Shown here one piece after another: positions 9,290 through 17,802 of a DNA stretch of 64,000 nucleotides (its first letter is position 1; the number at the start of each line of letters is the position of its first letter). Source of the DNA: Aliihoeflea sp052435735 (GTDB taxonomy: Bacteria > Pseudomonadota > Alphaproteobacteria > Rhizobiales > Rhizobiaceae); the NCBI GenBank assembly GCA_052435735.1, contig JBQVNB010000005.1, forward strand, positions 145,882 through 209,881, in the 5' to 3' direction. A program made the translations under genes and the position numbers. A model generated the notes under the pieces. It was not told where the DNA came from. It ran no database searches and was given only the letters and a program-made list of their open reading frames with translations.

Positions 9290-10417
9290 ATGCGTATCGG
9301 GCTTTATCTCCCCAGCCTCGAAGGCGGCGGCATCGAGCGGCTTTATCTCGGCCTCGCCCGCCAGTGGATCGAACGCGGCCATCTGGTCGAACTGGCACTC
9401 AACGAACGGCGCGGCGAGCTTCTGGGCGACGTGCCTCATGGCGTGCGCATCGTCGATCTCGGCGTGCGCCGGCAGGCGGCCTCGGTTCCCGCTCTCATCC
9501 GCTATCTGCGAGGCTCGCGACCGAACGTGGTCATGGCCGGGCACGACCACAACAACATCATGCTATGCGCCGCCGGCTTCGCTCGCACGGGAAGGACTCG
9601 CATCGTCGCCAGCCAGCACAACACGCTGTCGGCGAACGACACGCGCGGAGCCAAGTTCGGCCCGGTGCCCATTCTCTACCGGGCTCTGTTCAGCCAGGCC
9701 GACGCCATCGTCGCGGTCTCGTCGGGCGTTGCCGACGATCTCGCCGTCAGTTGCCACCTGCCGCGCGAGCGCATCGATGTCATCCACAACGGCATCGTGC
9801 CGGACGATCTGGCAGCACGCATGGTCGCTCCGGTCGACCCGGCGCTCTATCCGACAGGCGTCCCCACCATCGTCGCCATGGGGCGCATGGTCGAGCAGAA
9901 GGATTTCGCGACGCTGCTGACGGCTTTCGCGCGCGTCCGGCAGTTGCGACCGGCGCGGCTCGTCATTCTTGGCGACGGGCCTTTGCGGCCTGCGCTCGAA
10001 GTTCAGGCGCATGACCTCGGCATCACCGACGACGTCGCCATGCCCGGCTTCGTCGACACGCCATTCGCCCATCTCGCCCGCGCCTCGCTGTTCGTCCTCT
10101 CCTCGCGCCATGAAGGCTTCGGCAACGTCGTCGCCGAGGCGCTGGCCTGTGGCACGCCGGTCGTTTCGACCGACTGCAAGCACGGCCCCGCGGAAATCCT
10201 CGCCGGCGGCCGCTTCGGAACGCTCGTCCCGGTGGGCGATCCGGCAGCGATGACATCCGCCATCGGCGACGCGCTCGACCGCTCGTGGGACCGCGAAGTG
10301 TTGCGTCAGCGCGGCGCATCCTTCTCCGAAGCCGCCGGCGCGGCCCGCTATCTCGAACTCTTCCGGCGCATCGCCCAGCGAGGCGTTACCGAACAGACCC
10401 GCAAGGAGGTCGCATGA
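9290..10417 (+). CDS. Glycosyltransferase family 4
   Basis: A 375-residue GT4 enzyme. The N-terminus is MRIGLYLPSLEGGGIERLYLGLA, with the Gly-rich loop of the acceptor domain. The donor domain carries VAMGRMVEQKDFATLLTAF and the E-x7-E-like segment EGFGNVVAEALACGTPVVST. It is predicted to act in the cytoplasm on the lipid-linked exopolysaccharide repeat. Its start abuts the flippase stop and its end overlaps the next glycosyltransferase by four bases (ATGA), so the three genes form one translational unit. The sugar specificity is unknown. Confidence 0.88.
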   Translation: MRIGLYLPSLEGGGIERLYLGLARQWIERGHLVELALNERRGELLGDVPHGVRIVDLGVRRQAASVPALIRYLRGSRPNVVMAGHDHNNIMLCAAGFARTGRTRIVASQHNTLSANDTRGAKFGPVPILYRALFSQADAIVAVSSGVADDLAVSCHLPRERIDVIHNGIVPDDLAARMVAPVDPALYPTGVPTIVAMGRMVEQKDFATLLTAFARVRQLRPARLVILGDGPLRPALEVQAHDLGITDDVAMPGFVDTPFAHLARASLFVLSSRHEGFGNVVAEALACGTPVVSTDCKHGPAEILAGGRFGTLVPVGDPAAMTSAIGDALDRSWDREVLRQRGASFSEAAGAARYLELFRRIAQRGVTEQTRKEVA

Positions 10418-11718
10418 CCGCTCTTCCCAGACAGGAACGATCGACGACGATCGTCGCCAAGCCGACACCCTCGGCGCGTAGCGCGGCTGAGGCGCGTGAG
10501 CGCGCCGAGTCAATCCTTGCCGCCAAGCCGTTGACGGGAAAAGGCATTCTCATCATCGTCGAGAACCTGCCGGTGCCGTTCGACCGGCGCGTCTGGCAGG
10601 AGGCGACGACGCTGCAGAAGGCCGGTGCGACGGTCAGCGTCATCTGCCCGACCGGCAAGGGTTTCGACGCCCCGCACGAGACGATCGACGGCATCCACGT
10701 CTATCGCCACAAGCTGCCGCTCGACGCCCATGGCGCGCTCGGCTATCTCGCGGAATATTCGGCAGCCCTCTTCTGGGAAACGTTTCTCGCGTTTCGCGTG
10801 CTTCGCCGGCACGGCTTCGACGCCATCCATGCCTGCAATCCTCCGGACCTGATCTTCCTCGTCGCCTCGCTCTTCAAGCCATTCGGCAAGAAGTTCATGT
10901 TCGACCATCACGACATCAACCCGGAACTCTACGAGGCGAAGTTCGGCAAGCGCGGTTTCTTCTGGCGGCTGATGGTACTCGCCGAGCGGCTGACCTTCGG
11001 CCTCGCCGACGTTTCCATCGCGACCAACAATTCCTATCGCGACATCGCCATCGAGCGCGGCAACATGGCGCCGGACGACGTCTATGTCGTGCGTTCCGGT
11101 CCCAATCTCGACAAGCTGCAGCGCGTTGCGCCGAACCCGGCCTGGAAGAAAGGCCGCACGCATCTCGTCGGCTATGTCGGCGTCATGGGTCAGCAGGAGG
11201 GCATCGACCTGCTGCTCGAATCTGTCTCCCATCTCGTCCACGACAAGGGCCGCACGGACATCCAGTTCTGCCTCGTCGGTGGCGGGCCGGCGCTGGAGGA
11301 ACTGAAGGCGCAGTCGACGGCCATGGGCCTCGACGACTTCGTCACCTTCACCGGCCGGGCCAGCGACGAGACGCTTTTCGAGGTCCTGTCGACGTCGGAT
11401 GTCTGCGTGAATCCCGACCGGGTGAACCCGATGAACGACAAGTCGACCATGAACAAGATCCTCGAATACATGGCCTTCGAAAAGCCGATCGTGCAGTACG
11501 AAGTCGTCGAAGGGCGCTATTCGGCGCAGAGCGCGTCGACCTATGCGCGCCCCAACGACCCAGTCCACATGGCCGAGCAGATCGAGCTTCTTGTCGCCGA
11601 CCCGGAACGTCGCGCCGAAATGGGCCGCGTCGGGCGCGCACGCGTCGAGAACCAGTTCAGCTGGGATCATCAGGTGCCCGCGCTGATTGCGGCCTATCGC
11701 AAGATCTTCGGGCTCTGA
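10414..11718 (+). CDS. Glycosyltransferase family 4
   Basis: A 434-residue GT4 enzyme with an N-terminal extension of about 40 residues rich in Ala, Arg and Glu before the first strand (GILIIVENLPVPFDRRVWQE). The VENLPVPFDRRVW segment is typical of a subgroup of exopolysaccharide GT4 proteins. The donor domain has YVGVMGQQEGIDLLLES and the late acidic motif region MNDKSTMNKILEYMAFEKPI. The start at 10414 is supported by AAGGAGG a few bases upstream and by the ATGA overlap with the preceding gene; a longer in-frame version from 10285 is not credible. It probably adds one sugar of the repeat unit. Confidence 0.88.
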   Translation: MTALPRQERSTTIVAKPTPSARSAAEARERAESILAAKPLTGKGILIIVENLPVPFDRRVWQEATTLQKAGATVSVICPTGKGFDAPHETIDGIHVYRHKLPLDAHGALGYLAEYSAALFWETFLAFRVLRRHGFDAIHACNPPDLIFLVASLFKPFGKKFMFDHHDINPELYEAKFGKRGFFWRLMVLAERLTFGLADVSIATNNSYRDIAIERGNMAPDDVYVVRSGPNLDKLQRVAPNPAWKKGRTHLVGYVGVMGQQEGIDLLLESVSHLVHDKGRTDIQFCLVGGGPALEELKAQSTAMGLDDFVTFTGRASDETLFEVLSTSDVCVNPDRVNPMNDKSTMNKILEYMAFEKPIVQYEVVEGRYSAQSASTYARPNDPVHMAEQIELLVADPERRAEMGRVGRARVENQFSWDHQVPALIAAYRKIFGL

Positions 11719-11725
11719 GGCACCA

Positions 11726-13651
11726 ATGTCGCTCGGCTGGTACGTCAATCGCCTGCGCAACATGAGCCCCGGTGAGGTCGCGCATCGGGTCGTCGAGAAG
11801 CGCCGCAAGCTGTCCTCGAAGGGCCGGCACGAAAGCTGGGCGCGATTTGCGCAGCAAAGCGACGACATCCCCCGGATCCCGGAGCTGAACGAGGTCGTCC
11901 TGCAGGCATCGCCCGCCGTGCGCGAAGCGCTCGACCGCACCTGTTCGGCGCTGCTCGATGGCCGCTTTTCCGCGCTCGGCGTCGAGTGGCCAAAACGACC
12001 GGCCGATGCGCTCTTTCCGGTCGAAGTCTGGCGGCTGGACCCTGTCTCGGGCCTCTCCTGGCCGGGCGCGGACGCCTATTGCTTCGACATCGCCTACCGC
12101 CACGAGACGCGCCTCGGCGACGTCAAATATGTCTGGGAGTTCAACCGGCTCCAGTTTCTCCAGCCGCTCGCAGCCAAGCTCGCGCTCGACGACGATGCCG
12201 ATGCCCGCCGCGCGATCGAGGCCGCCATCGAAAGCTGGCACCGTGCCCATCCGCCATTCCGCGGGCTCGTCTGGAACTCGGGCATCGAGCTTGCCCTGCG
12301 CGCGATCTCGCTCCTCGTCGTCTCCAGCATCTGCGGCTCGCATCTGTCGCCCGACACGATCCGCCGCATCCGCGAAATCCTCGCCGCGCACGCCTTCTGG
12401 CTGGCGCGCTTTCCCTCGCGTTTCTCGTCCGCCAACAATCACCTCATCGCCGAAGCCGCCGGCGAATACCTGCTCGGCGTCGCCATGCCCGACCTCGCGG
12501 GGGCCGACACGATGGCGGCGAAGGCCCGCAAGACCCTCGAAACCGAAATCGAAAAGCAGATTTTTCCAGACGGCGTCCCGGCCGAGCAGTCGCCTACCTA
12601 TGGCGCGTTCTCGATCGAGTTCGCGCTTCTGGCCGCGCTTGCCGCTCGCAATCTGGGGGAGCCATTCGGCCCGGTCTTCGAGGCACGGCTGATCGCCTTC
12701 GCCAACTGGCTCGCCGCGACCTCGTTCAACGGGATCGCGCCTCCATTGTGCGACGACGACGAAGGCCGCGTCATCGCCATGGGCGAACCGGAACCGCGCT
12801 ACCCCGCTTCCATCGCCAATGCCGCAATGGCCTTCTTCGGCACCCCCTCGCCCGTCGCGGCGAGCGAACCGCACCTGCGCGATGCGATCTTCGGCGAAGC
12901 GGCAGCGGGAGAGCAAAGCGCTGCGAGCGGCCTGACTACATTCCCCAATGGCGGCTATAGCATCGTGAACGCCGTCCGCTTCAAGCTGGTTATGGACCAC
13001 GGCCCGCTCGGCTATCTCTCCATCGCCGCCCACGGCCACGCCGACGCGCTTTCCGTGCTGCTGTCGATCGACGGCGAGCCGGTCCTCGTCGATCCGGGGA
13101 CCTATCTCTACCATTCGGGCGGCGCGTGGCGGGACTGGTTCCGCTCGACCCGCGCGCACAACACGCTGACCATCGCCGGTGCCGACCAGAGCATCATGTC
13201 CGGCGCGTTCAACTGGTCGCACAAGGCCAACGCGCTGCTGGTCGAAGCATCCGATACGACGCTCCATGCCGAACATGACGGCTACGCGAAGCGCCTCGGC
13301 GCCACCCATCGTCGGCACGTCCGCGTCACCGAAGACGGCCTGCGCATAGAGGACGAGGTTTCAGGCAAACCCCAACCCGTCGAACTCGTCTACCAGTTCG
13401 CGCCCGGCCTCGACATTCTTGTCGATGGCGCGACAGCGACCGTCTCGAAGGACGACACACCGATCGTAGTCTTCACACTGCCGGACGCACACTTCGACAT
13501 CGCCATCGGCGAAGACCGCTTCGATGGCGGCTGGGTCTCGCCGTCCTTCGGCGCGAAGGTTCCCGCCCCGCGCCTGTCCTGGCGGGGCAAATCTGACAAA
13601 CCAATCGTCACGGAAATCCGTCTTGTCGAGCAGCAAGGGAGCCGCGCATGA
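11726..13651 (+). CDS. Heparinase II/III-like family protein
   Basis: A 641-residue protein of the heparinase II/III-like family. Residues 1-60 (SLGWYVNRLRNMSPGEVAHRVVEKRRK) match the conserved start of the bacterial exopolysaccharide-locus subgroup. An alpha-helical (alpha/alpha toroid) region follows, with NNHLIAEAAGEYLLGV and PTYGAFSIEF, and then a beta-rich C-terminal domain with HGHADALSVLLSIDGEPVLVDPGT, the signature of the family. Such proteins act on uronic-acid polysaccharides, as lyases or in processing. The AlgD homolog at 16287 makes a uronate-containing substrate plausible. No clear signal peptide is visible, so its compartment is uncertain. Its end overlaps the FemAB-like gene by four bases. 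Confidence 0.85.
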   Translation: MSLGWYVNRLRNMSPGEVAHRVVEKRRKLSSKGRHESWARFAQQSDDIPRIPELNEVVLQASPAVREALDRTCSALLDGRFSALGVEWPKRPADALFPVEVWRLDPVSGLSWPGADAYCFDIAYRHETRLGDVKYVWEFNRLQFLQPLAAKLALDDDADARRAIEAAIESWHRAHPPFRGLVWNSGIELALRAISLLVVSSICGSHLSPDTIRRIREILAAHAFWLARFPSRFSSANNHLIAEAAGEYLLGVAMPDLAGADTMAAKARKTLETEIEKQIFPDGVPAEQSPTYGAFSIEFALLAALAARNLGEPFGPVFEARLIAFANWLAATSFNGIAPPLCDDDEGRVIAMGEPEPRYPASIANAAMAFFGTPSPVAASEPHLRDAIFGEAAAGEQSAASGLTTFPNGGYSIVNAVRFKLVMDHGPLGYLSIAAHGHADALSVLLSIDGEPVLVDPGTYLYHSGGAWRDWFRSTRAHNTLTIAGADQSIMSGAFNWSHKANALLVEASDTTLHAEHDGYAKRLGATHRRHVRVTEDGLRIEDEVSGKPQPVELVYQFAPGLDILVDGATATVSKDDTPIVVFTLPDAHFDIAIGEDRFDGGWVSPSFGAKVPAPRLSWRGKSDKPIVTEIRLVEQQGSRA

Positions 13652-14634
13652 CCGACATTACCGTCTCTCCCGCCCGGATCGCCGCTTCATCGCAATCAGA
13701 ACCGATCACGGTCCGCCCGATCGCCTCGCTCGCCGACTGGCAGCGCCTGATGGCAGGCGTTCCCGCCCCGCACCTGACCCAGGCCCATGCCTATGGCGAG
13801 GCGCGGCGCACCAATGGCTGGACCCCGACCCGCGTTGCCTTCGAGGCTGGCGGACGGACCGTCGCGATCGCCCAAATCCTCGAAAAGCGCATCGCCGGCA
13901 TGCGGCTCCTCTCGCGTGTCAGCCGCGGGCCGCTCTTCCTCGACGCCGCGCCGCCGTCCGAGACCATCCTCGCCATCTACCGGGCACTCAAGCGCGGCTG
14001 GGGCCGCATCGGCAAGGGCGCGCTCGTCGTTGCGCCGTCGCTCGAAAGCACACCCGAAAACCTCGCCCTGATGCGAGCAGCAGGCTTTCGCATCCATGGC
14101 GAGGCCGGCTGGGTTTCGGCGCAGGTCGATCTGACGCGCCCGGAAGACGAGATCATCGGCTCCTTCCAGCCGAACTTCCGCAACAAGCTGCGCAAATGCG
14201 ACAAGCTCGACATTTCACTCCGCGTCGGCAACGAACCCGAACTCGTCGAGTGGATGATCGCGCGGCACGAGGAGAACAAGCGCGACAAGGAATTCTCCGC
14301 CGTCGACGACCGGTTCCTGCGCGTCCTGCGCGACGCATCGGGCAACGATTTCACGATCCTGCAGGCGATCCACGACGGCCGGCCCGTCGCCGGCATCTCG
14401 GTCATTCGCTACGGGCTCGGCGCGGAATATTTCGTCGCCTGGTTCGGCCCTGACGGGCGCGCCATCAATGCCGGCAACTACCTCTTGTGGCAGGCAATCC
14501 GCTACATGAAATCGCAAGGCGTCGCGACGCTCGATCTTGGCGGGCTCGACCCCAACACCGGCTATTCCACCTTCAAGCGGGGCCTGCGCCCGCGCGAATA
14601 CACGCTCATCGGAGAGTGCATCGCCTTCCTCTAG
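13648..14634 (+). CDS. FemAB-like/GNAT-fold acyltransferase of exopolysaccharide locus
   Basis: A 328-residue protein with the two tandem GNAT-like halves of the FemAB family, whose peptidoglycan members transfer amino acids from aminoacyl-tRNA. Diagnostic segments are FQPNFRNKLRKCDKLDISLRV (about residues 170-190) and the C-terminal LDLGGLDPNTGYSTFKRG with GISVIRYGLGAEYFVAWFG before it. Members in exopolysaccharide loci are usually annotated as lipid II:glycine glycyltransferase-like or acetyltransferase; their acceptor is unknown. It overlaps the heparinase-like gene by four bases and is followed by CapK paralog 2, suggesting that polymer decoration enzymes are grouped here. Confidence 0.78.
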   Translation: MTDITVSPARIAASSQSEPITVRPIASLADWQRLMAGVPAPHLTQAHAYGEARRTNGWTPTRVAFEAGGRTVAIAQILEKRIAGMRLLSRVSRGPLFLDAAPPSETILAIYRALKRGWGRIGKGALVVAPSLESTPENLALMRAAGFRIHGEAGWVSAQVDLTRPEDEIIGSFQPNFRNKLRKCDKLDISLRVGNEPELVEWMIARHEENKRDKEFSAVDDRFLRVLRDASGNDFTILQAIHDGRPVAGISVIRYGLGAEYFVAWFGPDGRAINAGNYLLWQAIRYMKSQGVATLDLGGLDPNTGYSTFKRGLRPREYTLIGECIAFL

Positions 14635-14696
14635 CTTAGCCGAATCTTAAGCGCGCGATGACAGATTGGTGATCGCATTCTTCAGGGGGAACGGCC

Positions 14697-16109
14697 TTGC
14701 GCCTGCTGGACATCGCGCGCAGCGCCTATGTGAAAAGCCCGCCCGGCCTGCGCCGGTCAGTCGCGCCGCTGATTTCCATGATGCCGCTCTCGATGCGCTA
14801 TGGGGCGGTCTATGAGCGTTGGCGCCGCGACATTGCACATGCGCGCATCGATCCCAGCTTTTCCACCACGGCGACGACTTCGGCCCTGCGTGCACTGGCG
14901 CGTACCGCCGTCCATGCGAGCCCTTTTCACCGCGCGCGCTTTGCGGTCGCATTGGGTTCAAGTTTCGACGTACGGCAGGTGGAAGTCGAAGACCTCGCCC
15001 GCCTGCCGATCCTGACGAAAGGCGACCTGCGTGCCGCCGGTGAAGCCGCCCTCACCCGGCCCGCGAAAAGCCTCGTGCGCAACTGCACCAGCGGCTCCAA
15101 TGGCGAAGAGCCCTTCGCCTTCTATGTCGACCGCGATCGCTCGGTGCGCGAATTCGCCTTCGTCAACGATGCCTGGACACGTGCCGGCTACACGCGCGAT
15201 GAGACGCGCTGTGTCCTCAAGGGCTTTCGCATGAAGGGCGCAGAGGATCGCCTGTTCGAATGGGAGCCGGCGCTGAACGAACTGCGCCTTTGCGTCTTCC
15301 CGATGAGCGAGGCCGACGTCGCGCTCTACATCGACCTGATCGATGCGCGCCAGATCCGCTTCCTGCATGGCTATCCGTCGGCGATCGAACTCTTCTGCCG
15401 CCACATGCTGACGCTCGGCCGCAGATTCCGCACGCCGATCAGAGGCATCCTGCCGATCTCCGAACCGCTTTACGAGCACCAGCGCGCCACGATCCGCAAG
15501 GCGCTCGGCGACGTCGCCTTCGCTCCGTTCTACGGCCTCAGCGAGAAAGCGCTTTTCGCCCGCGAAGTCGCGGACGACATCTACGAGTTCGAACCGCTCT
15601 ACGGCCTCGCCGAACTCGTCGACGACGATGGCGCGCCGGTCACGGAGCCTGGCGCAGAGGGCCGCCTCGTCGGCACCGGCTTCATCACCCACGGCATGCC
15701 GTTCATCCGCTACGACACCGAGGACCGAGCGCGCCTCGTCGAGCCGGGCACGCGCGCCAATGGCTGGCGCATGAAGGTCGAGGCCATCTCCCCGCGCCGC
15801 AAGCCGGGTTTCTTCATTGGCAGGACGGGCAACCGCATCGTCGCGACGAACTTCCCGCCGCAGGACCCGGCCTTCTTCCGCGGCATGAGCGAATTCCAGT
15901 TCGTCCAGTCGGAGCCGGGCAAGGCCGTGATCCGCTATGTGGCGGCGAAGGATGGCGCCCAGGCAGATGCCGAACGTATCCGCGCGGCGCTCGAGGCGAA
16001 GGCCGACGGTCATTTAACGTTCAAGCTGGAGCGCGTGGACTGCCTCGCCTGCGGCAGCCAAGGCAAGCGCGCCTTCATCGACCAGCGGCTTGATCTGGCG
16101 CGGTACTAA
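14697..16109 (+). CDS. CapK/PaaK-like AMP-forming ligase, paralog 2
   Basis: A 470-residue paralog of the enzyme at 5185. Shared segments include RLLDIARSAYV, TSGSNGE.PF.FY, FLHGYPSAIE, YGLSEKALFA and FIRYDTEDRARLVEPG, ending KRAFIDQRL. The TSGSNGE loop binds ATP in adenylate-forming enzymes. TTG at 14697 is taken as start because a GGGGGA site lies six bases upstream and the N-terminus then aligns with paralog 1. It sits 62 bases after the FemAB-like gene and is the last plus-strand gene of the locus, followed by a palindromic repeat. The two copies may activate different acids or act as a heteromer; the sequence does not decide. Confidence 0.82.
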   Translation: MRLLDIARSAYVKSPPGLRRSVAPLISMMPLSMRYGAVYERWRRDIAHARIDPSFSTTATTSALRALARTAVHASPFHRARFAVALGSSFDVRQVEVEDLARLPILTKGDLRAAGEAALTRPAKSLVRNCTSGSNGEEPFAFYVDRDRSVREFAFVNDAWTRAGYTRDETRCVLKGFRMKGAEDRLFEWEPALNELRLCVFPMSEADVALYIDLIDARQIRFLHGYPSAIELFCRHMLTLGRRFRTPIRGILPISEPLYEHQRATIRKALGDVAFAPFYGLSEKALFAREVADDIYEFEPLYGLAELVDDDGAPVTEPGAEGRLVGTGFITHGMPFIRYDTEDRARLVEPGTRANGWRMKVEAISPRRKPGFFIGRTGNRIVATNFPPQDPAFFRGMSEFQFVQSEPGKAVIRYVAAKDGAQADAERIRAALEAKADGHLTFKLERVDCLACGSQGKRAFIDQRLDLARY

Positions 16110-16112
16110 GGA

Positions 16113-16265
16113 CCCCCTCTCCGTCTCGGGCTTCGCCCGAGCCACCTCTCCCCCGCAATGCGGGGGAGAGGAACCCAAGCTGGAATAGCGCCGCCGCTGT
16201 AGCTGCGTTTCCTCGCCCCCTTTGGGGGAGAGGTGGCTCGAGCACAGCCCGAGACGGAGAGGGGG
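16113..16265. repeat. Palindromic intergenic repeat, family A (two inverted halves)
   Basis: Two inverted halves, 16113-16171 and 16212-16265, each containing the CTCCGTCTCGGGCT...CCCGAGCCACCTCTCCCC pattern, face each other and could form one long hairpin. Each half also contains smaller stem-loops (CGGGCTTCGCCCG, CCCCCGCAATGCGGGGG). It lies between the convergent genes at 14697 and 16287 and could act as a bidirectional terminator. A related half-copy occurs at 47748-47810. Confidence 0.8.
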
Positions 16266-16286
16266 AGCGACCTCAGCGTCGTTGCG

Positions 16287-17600
16287 CTACCAGTTGATCC
16301 CGTCCACACGACCCGTCGCGGCGGCGACATTCGGCAGGCGCGCCATGTCGAGCAGCACCTGCTCGGGGCGCATCGCGGTGACGATCGACTCGTATTCGGG
16401 TGCGCGGTTGGTGGCGACGATGATCTCCGAATGGTCGACGATCTCGTCCAGCGAGGCCACCATCAATTGCGTGACATGCGGGATGGCGTTCATCAAATAG
16501 GCCTTGTTGGCGCCAACGAGGCGGGCGACCGACACGTTCTTGTCGAAGACGCGCACGTCGCAGCCCTTGCCGATCAGGCGCTCGATCAGTTCGAGATACG
16601 GGCTTTCGCGCAAATCGTCGGTGCCGGCCTTGAACGAGAACCCCAGGAAGCCGACCTTCTTTTTGCCCTGCCGCAGCACCCAGTCGAGCGCGCGCTCCAC
16701 CTGCTGTTTGTTGGACGGGATCAGCGAACGCAGAAGCGGCGCTTCGACATCCTTTTCCACCGCGAAAGCATTGATCGCGCGCACGTCTTTCGGCAGGCAC
16801 GAGCCGCCGAAGGCGAAGCCGGGCAGAAGATATGCGTTGGAAATGTTGAGTTTGTCGTCGGCGAAGAAGATCTGCATCAGTTCGTGGCTGTCGACGCCGG
16901 CCGCCTTGCACACATTGCCGATTTCGTTGCCGAACGCGACCTTCAGCGCATGCCAGGTGTTGTCCGTGTACTTCACCAACTCGGCGACGCGCGGGTCGGT
17001 CAGAATCAGTTTGCCCGGCAGGCCCTCGTAGAGCGCCTTCAGCCGGTCGCGGGTCTCGTCGTCGCTGGCTCCAATCACGGTCTTGGCTGGATTGTCGAAG
17101 TCGGCGACGGCCGAGCCCTCGCGCATGAATTCCGGGTTTGAGGCGACGCCGAAACCCTCGCCGTTCTTTTTGCCCGAACTCCGCTCGAGAGCTGGCACGG
17201 CCAGCGTTTCCAGCGTGCCGGGCAAGACGGTCGAGCGCATGACGACCGAGTGAAATCCGGCTTTGGCCTTCAAAGCCGCGCCAATCTGCTCGCAGACCGC
17301 TTCGACATGGCCGAGATCGAGCGAACCGTTCTGCTTGGACGGGGTGCCGACGCACAGCAGCGAAATGTCGGAATTTGCGATCGCCTCGTCGGTCGACATC
17401 GTTGCCCGCAACCGGCCGGAGGCAACGTTGGAGGCGACCAGTTCGCCGACATCCTTTTCGATGATCGGACTCTGGCCTGCATTGACCAGATCAACCTTCG
17501 TCTCGCTGACGTCGCAGCCGATCACCTCGTGGCCGCGCTCCGCCAGGCATGCCGCGCAGACGGTGCCGACATAGCCAAGTCCGAATACCGAAATTCTCAT
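16287..17600 (-). CDS. algD: GDP-mannose 6-dehydrogenase (AlgD-like)
   Basis: A 437-residue nucleotide-sugar dehydrogenase that oxidises GDP-mannose to GDP-mannuronate with two NAD+. The N-terminal NAD domain starts MRISVFGLGYVGTVCAACL; the catalytic Cys in FGGSCLPKDVRA is residue 268, the same number as in Pseudomonas AlgD. KVGFLGFSFKAGTDDLRESP marks the C-terminal UDP/GDP-binding domain. Length and the CVGTPSKQNG and STVLPGTLE segments also match AlgD better than UDP-glucose dehydrogenases. GGGGTGAT precedes the ATG at 17600. It is convergent with the CapK paralog 2 gene across the family A repeat. No alg8 or alg44 is nearby, so it probably supplies mannuronate to the exopolysaccharide encoded upstream. 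Confidence 0.88.
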   Translation of the reverse strand: MRISVFGLGYVGTVCAACLAERGHEVIGCDVSETKVDLVNAGQSPIIEKDVGELVASNVASGRLRATMSTDEAIANSDISLLCVGTPSKQNGSLDLGHVEAVCEQIGAALKAKAGFHSVVMRSTVLPGTLETLAVPALERSSGKKNGEGFGVASNPEFMREGSAVADFDNPAKTVIGASDDETRDRLKALYEGLPGKLILTDPRVAELVKYTDNTWHALKVAFGNEIGNVCKAAGVDSHELMQIFFADDKLNISNAYLLPGFAFGGSCLPKDVRAINAFAVEKDVEAPLLRSLIPSNKQQVERALDWVLRQGKKKVGFLGFSFKAGTDDLRESPYLELIERLIGKGCDVRVFDKNVSVARLVGANKAYLMNAIPHVTQLMVASLDEIVDHSEIIVATNRAPEYESIVTAMRPEQVLLDMARLPNVAAATGRVDGINW

Positions 17601-17802
17601 CGCATCACCCCGCCCGAACACCGTCATCCGTCCGGCCGCGCGAATGCGCCGGAACTTCGCGTCGCCGTGACTATCATCCGGAGGTAAAGGTCGCCTTATC
17701 GCGACGCGGCAAACTTGCCCGATCGCCTGGACCAATGCCGGACGACTTGACTGGGGCGGGCTGTTGCGCGTTTTGACGGAGCGACACAGGACGGAGAAGC
17801 AG

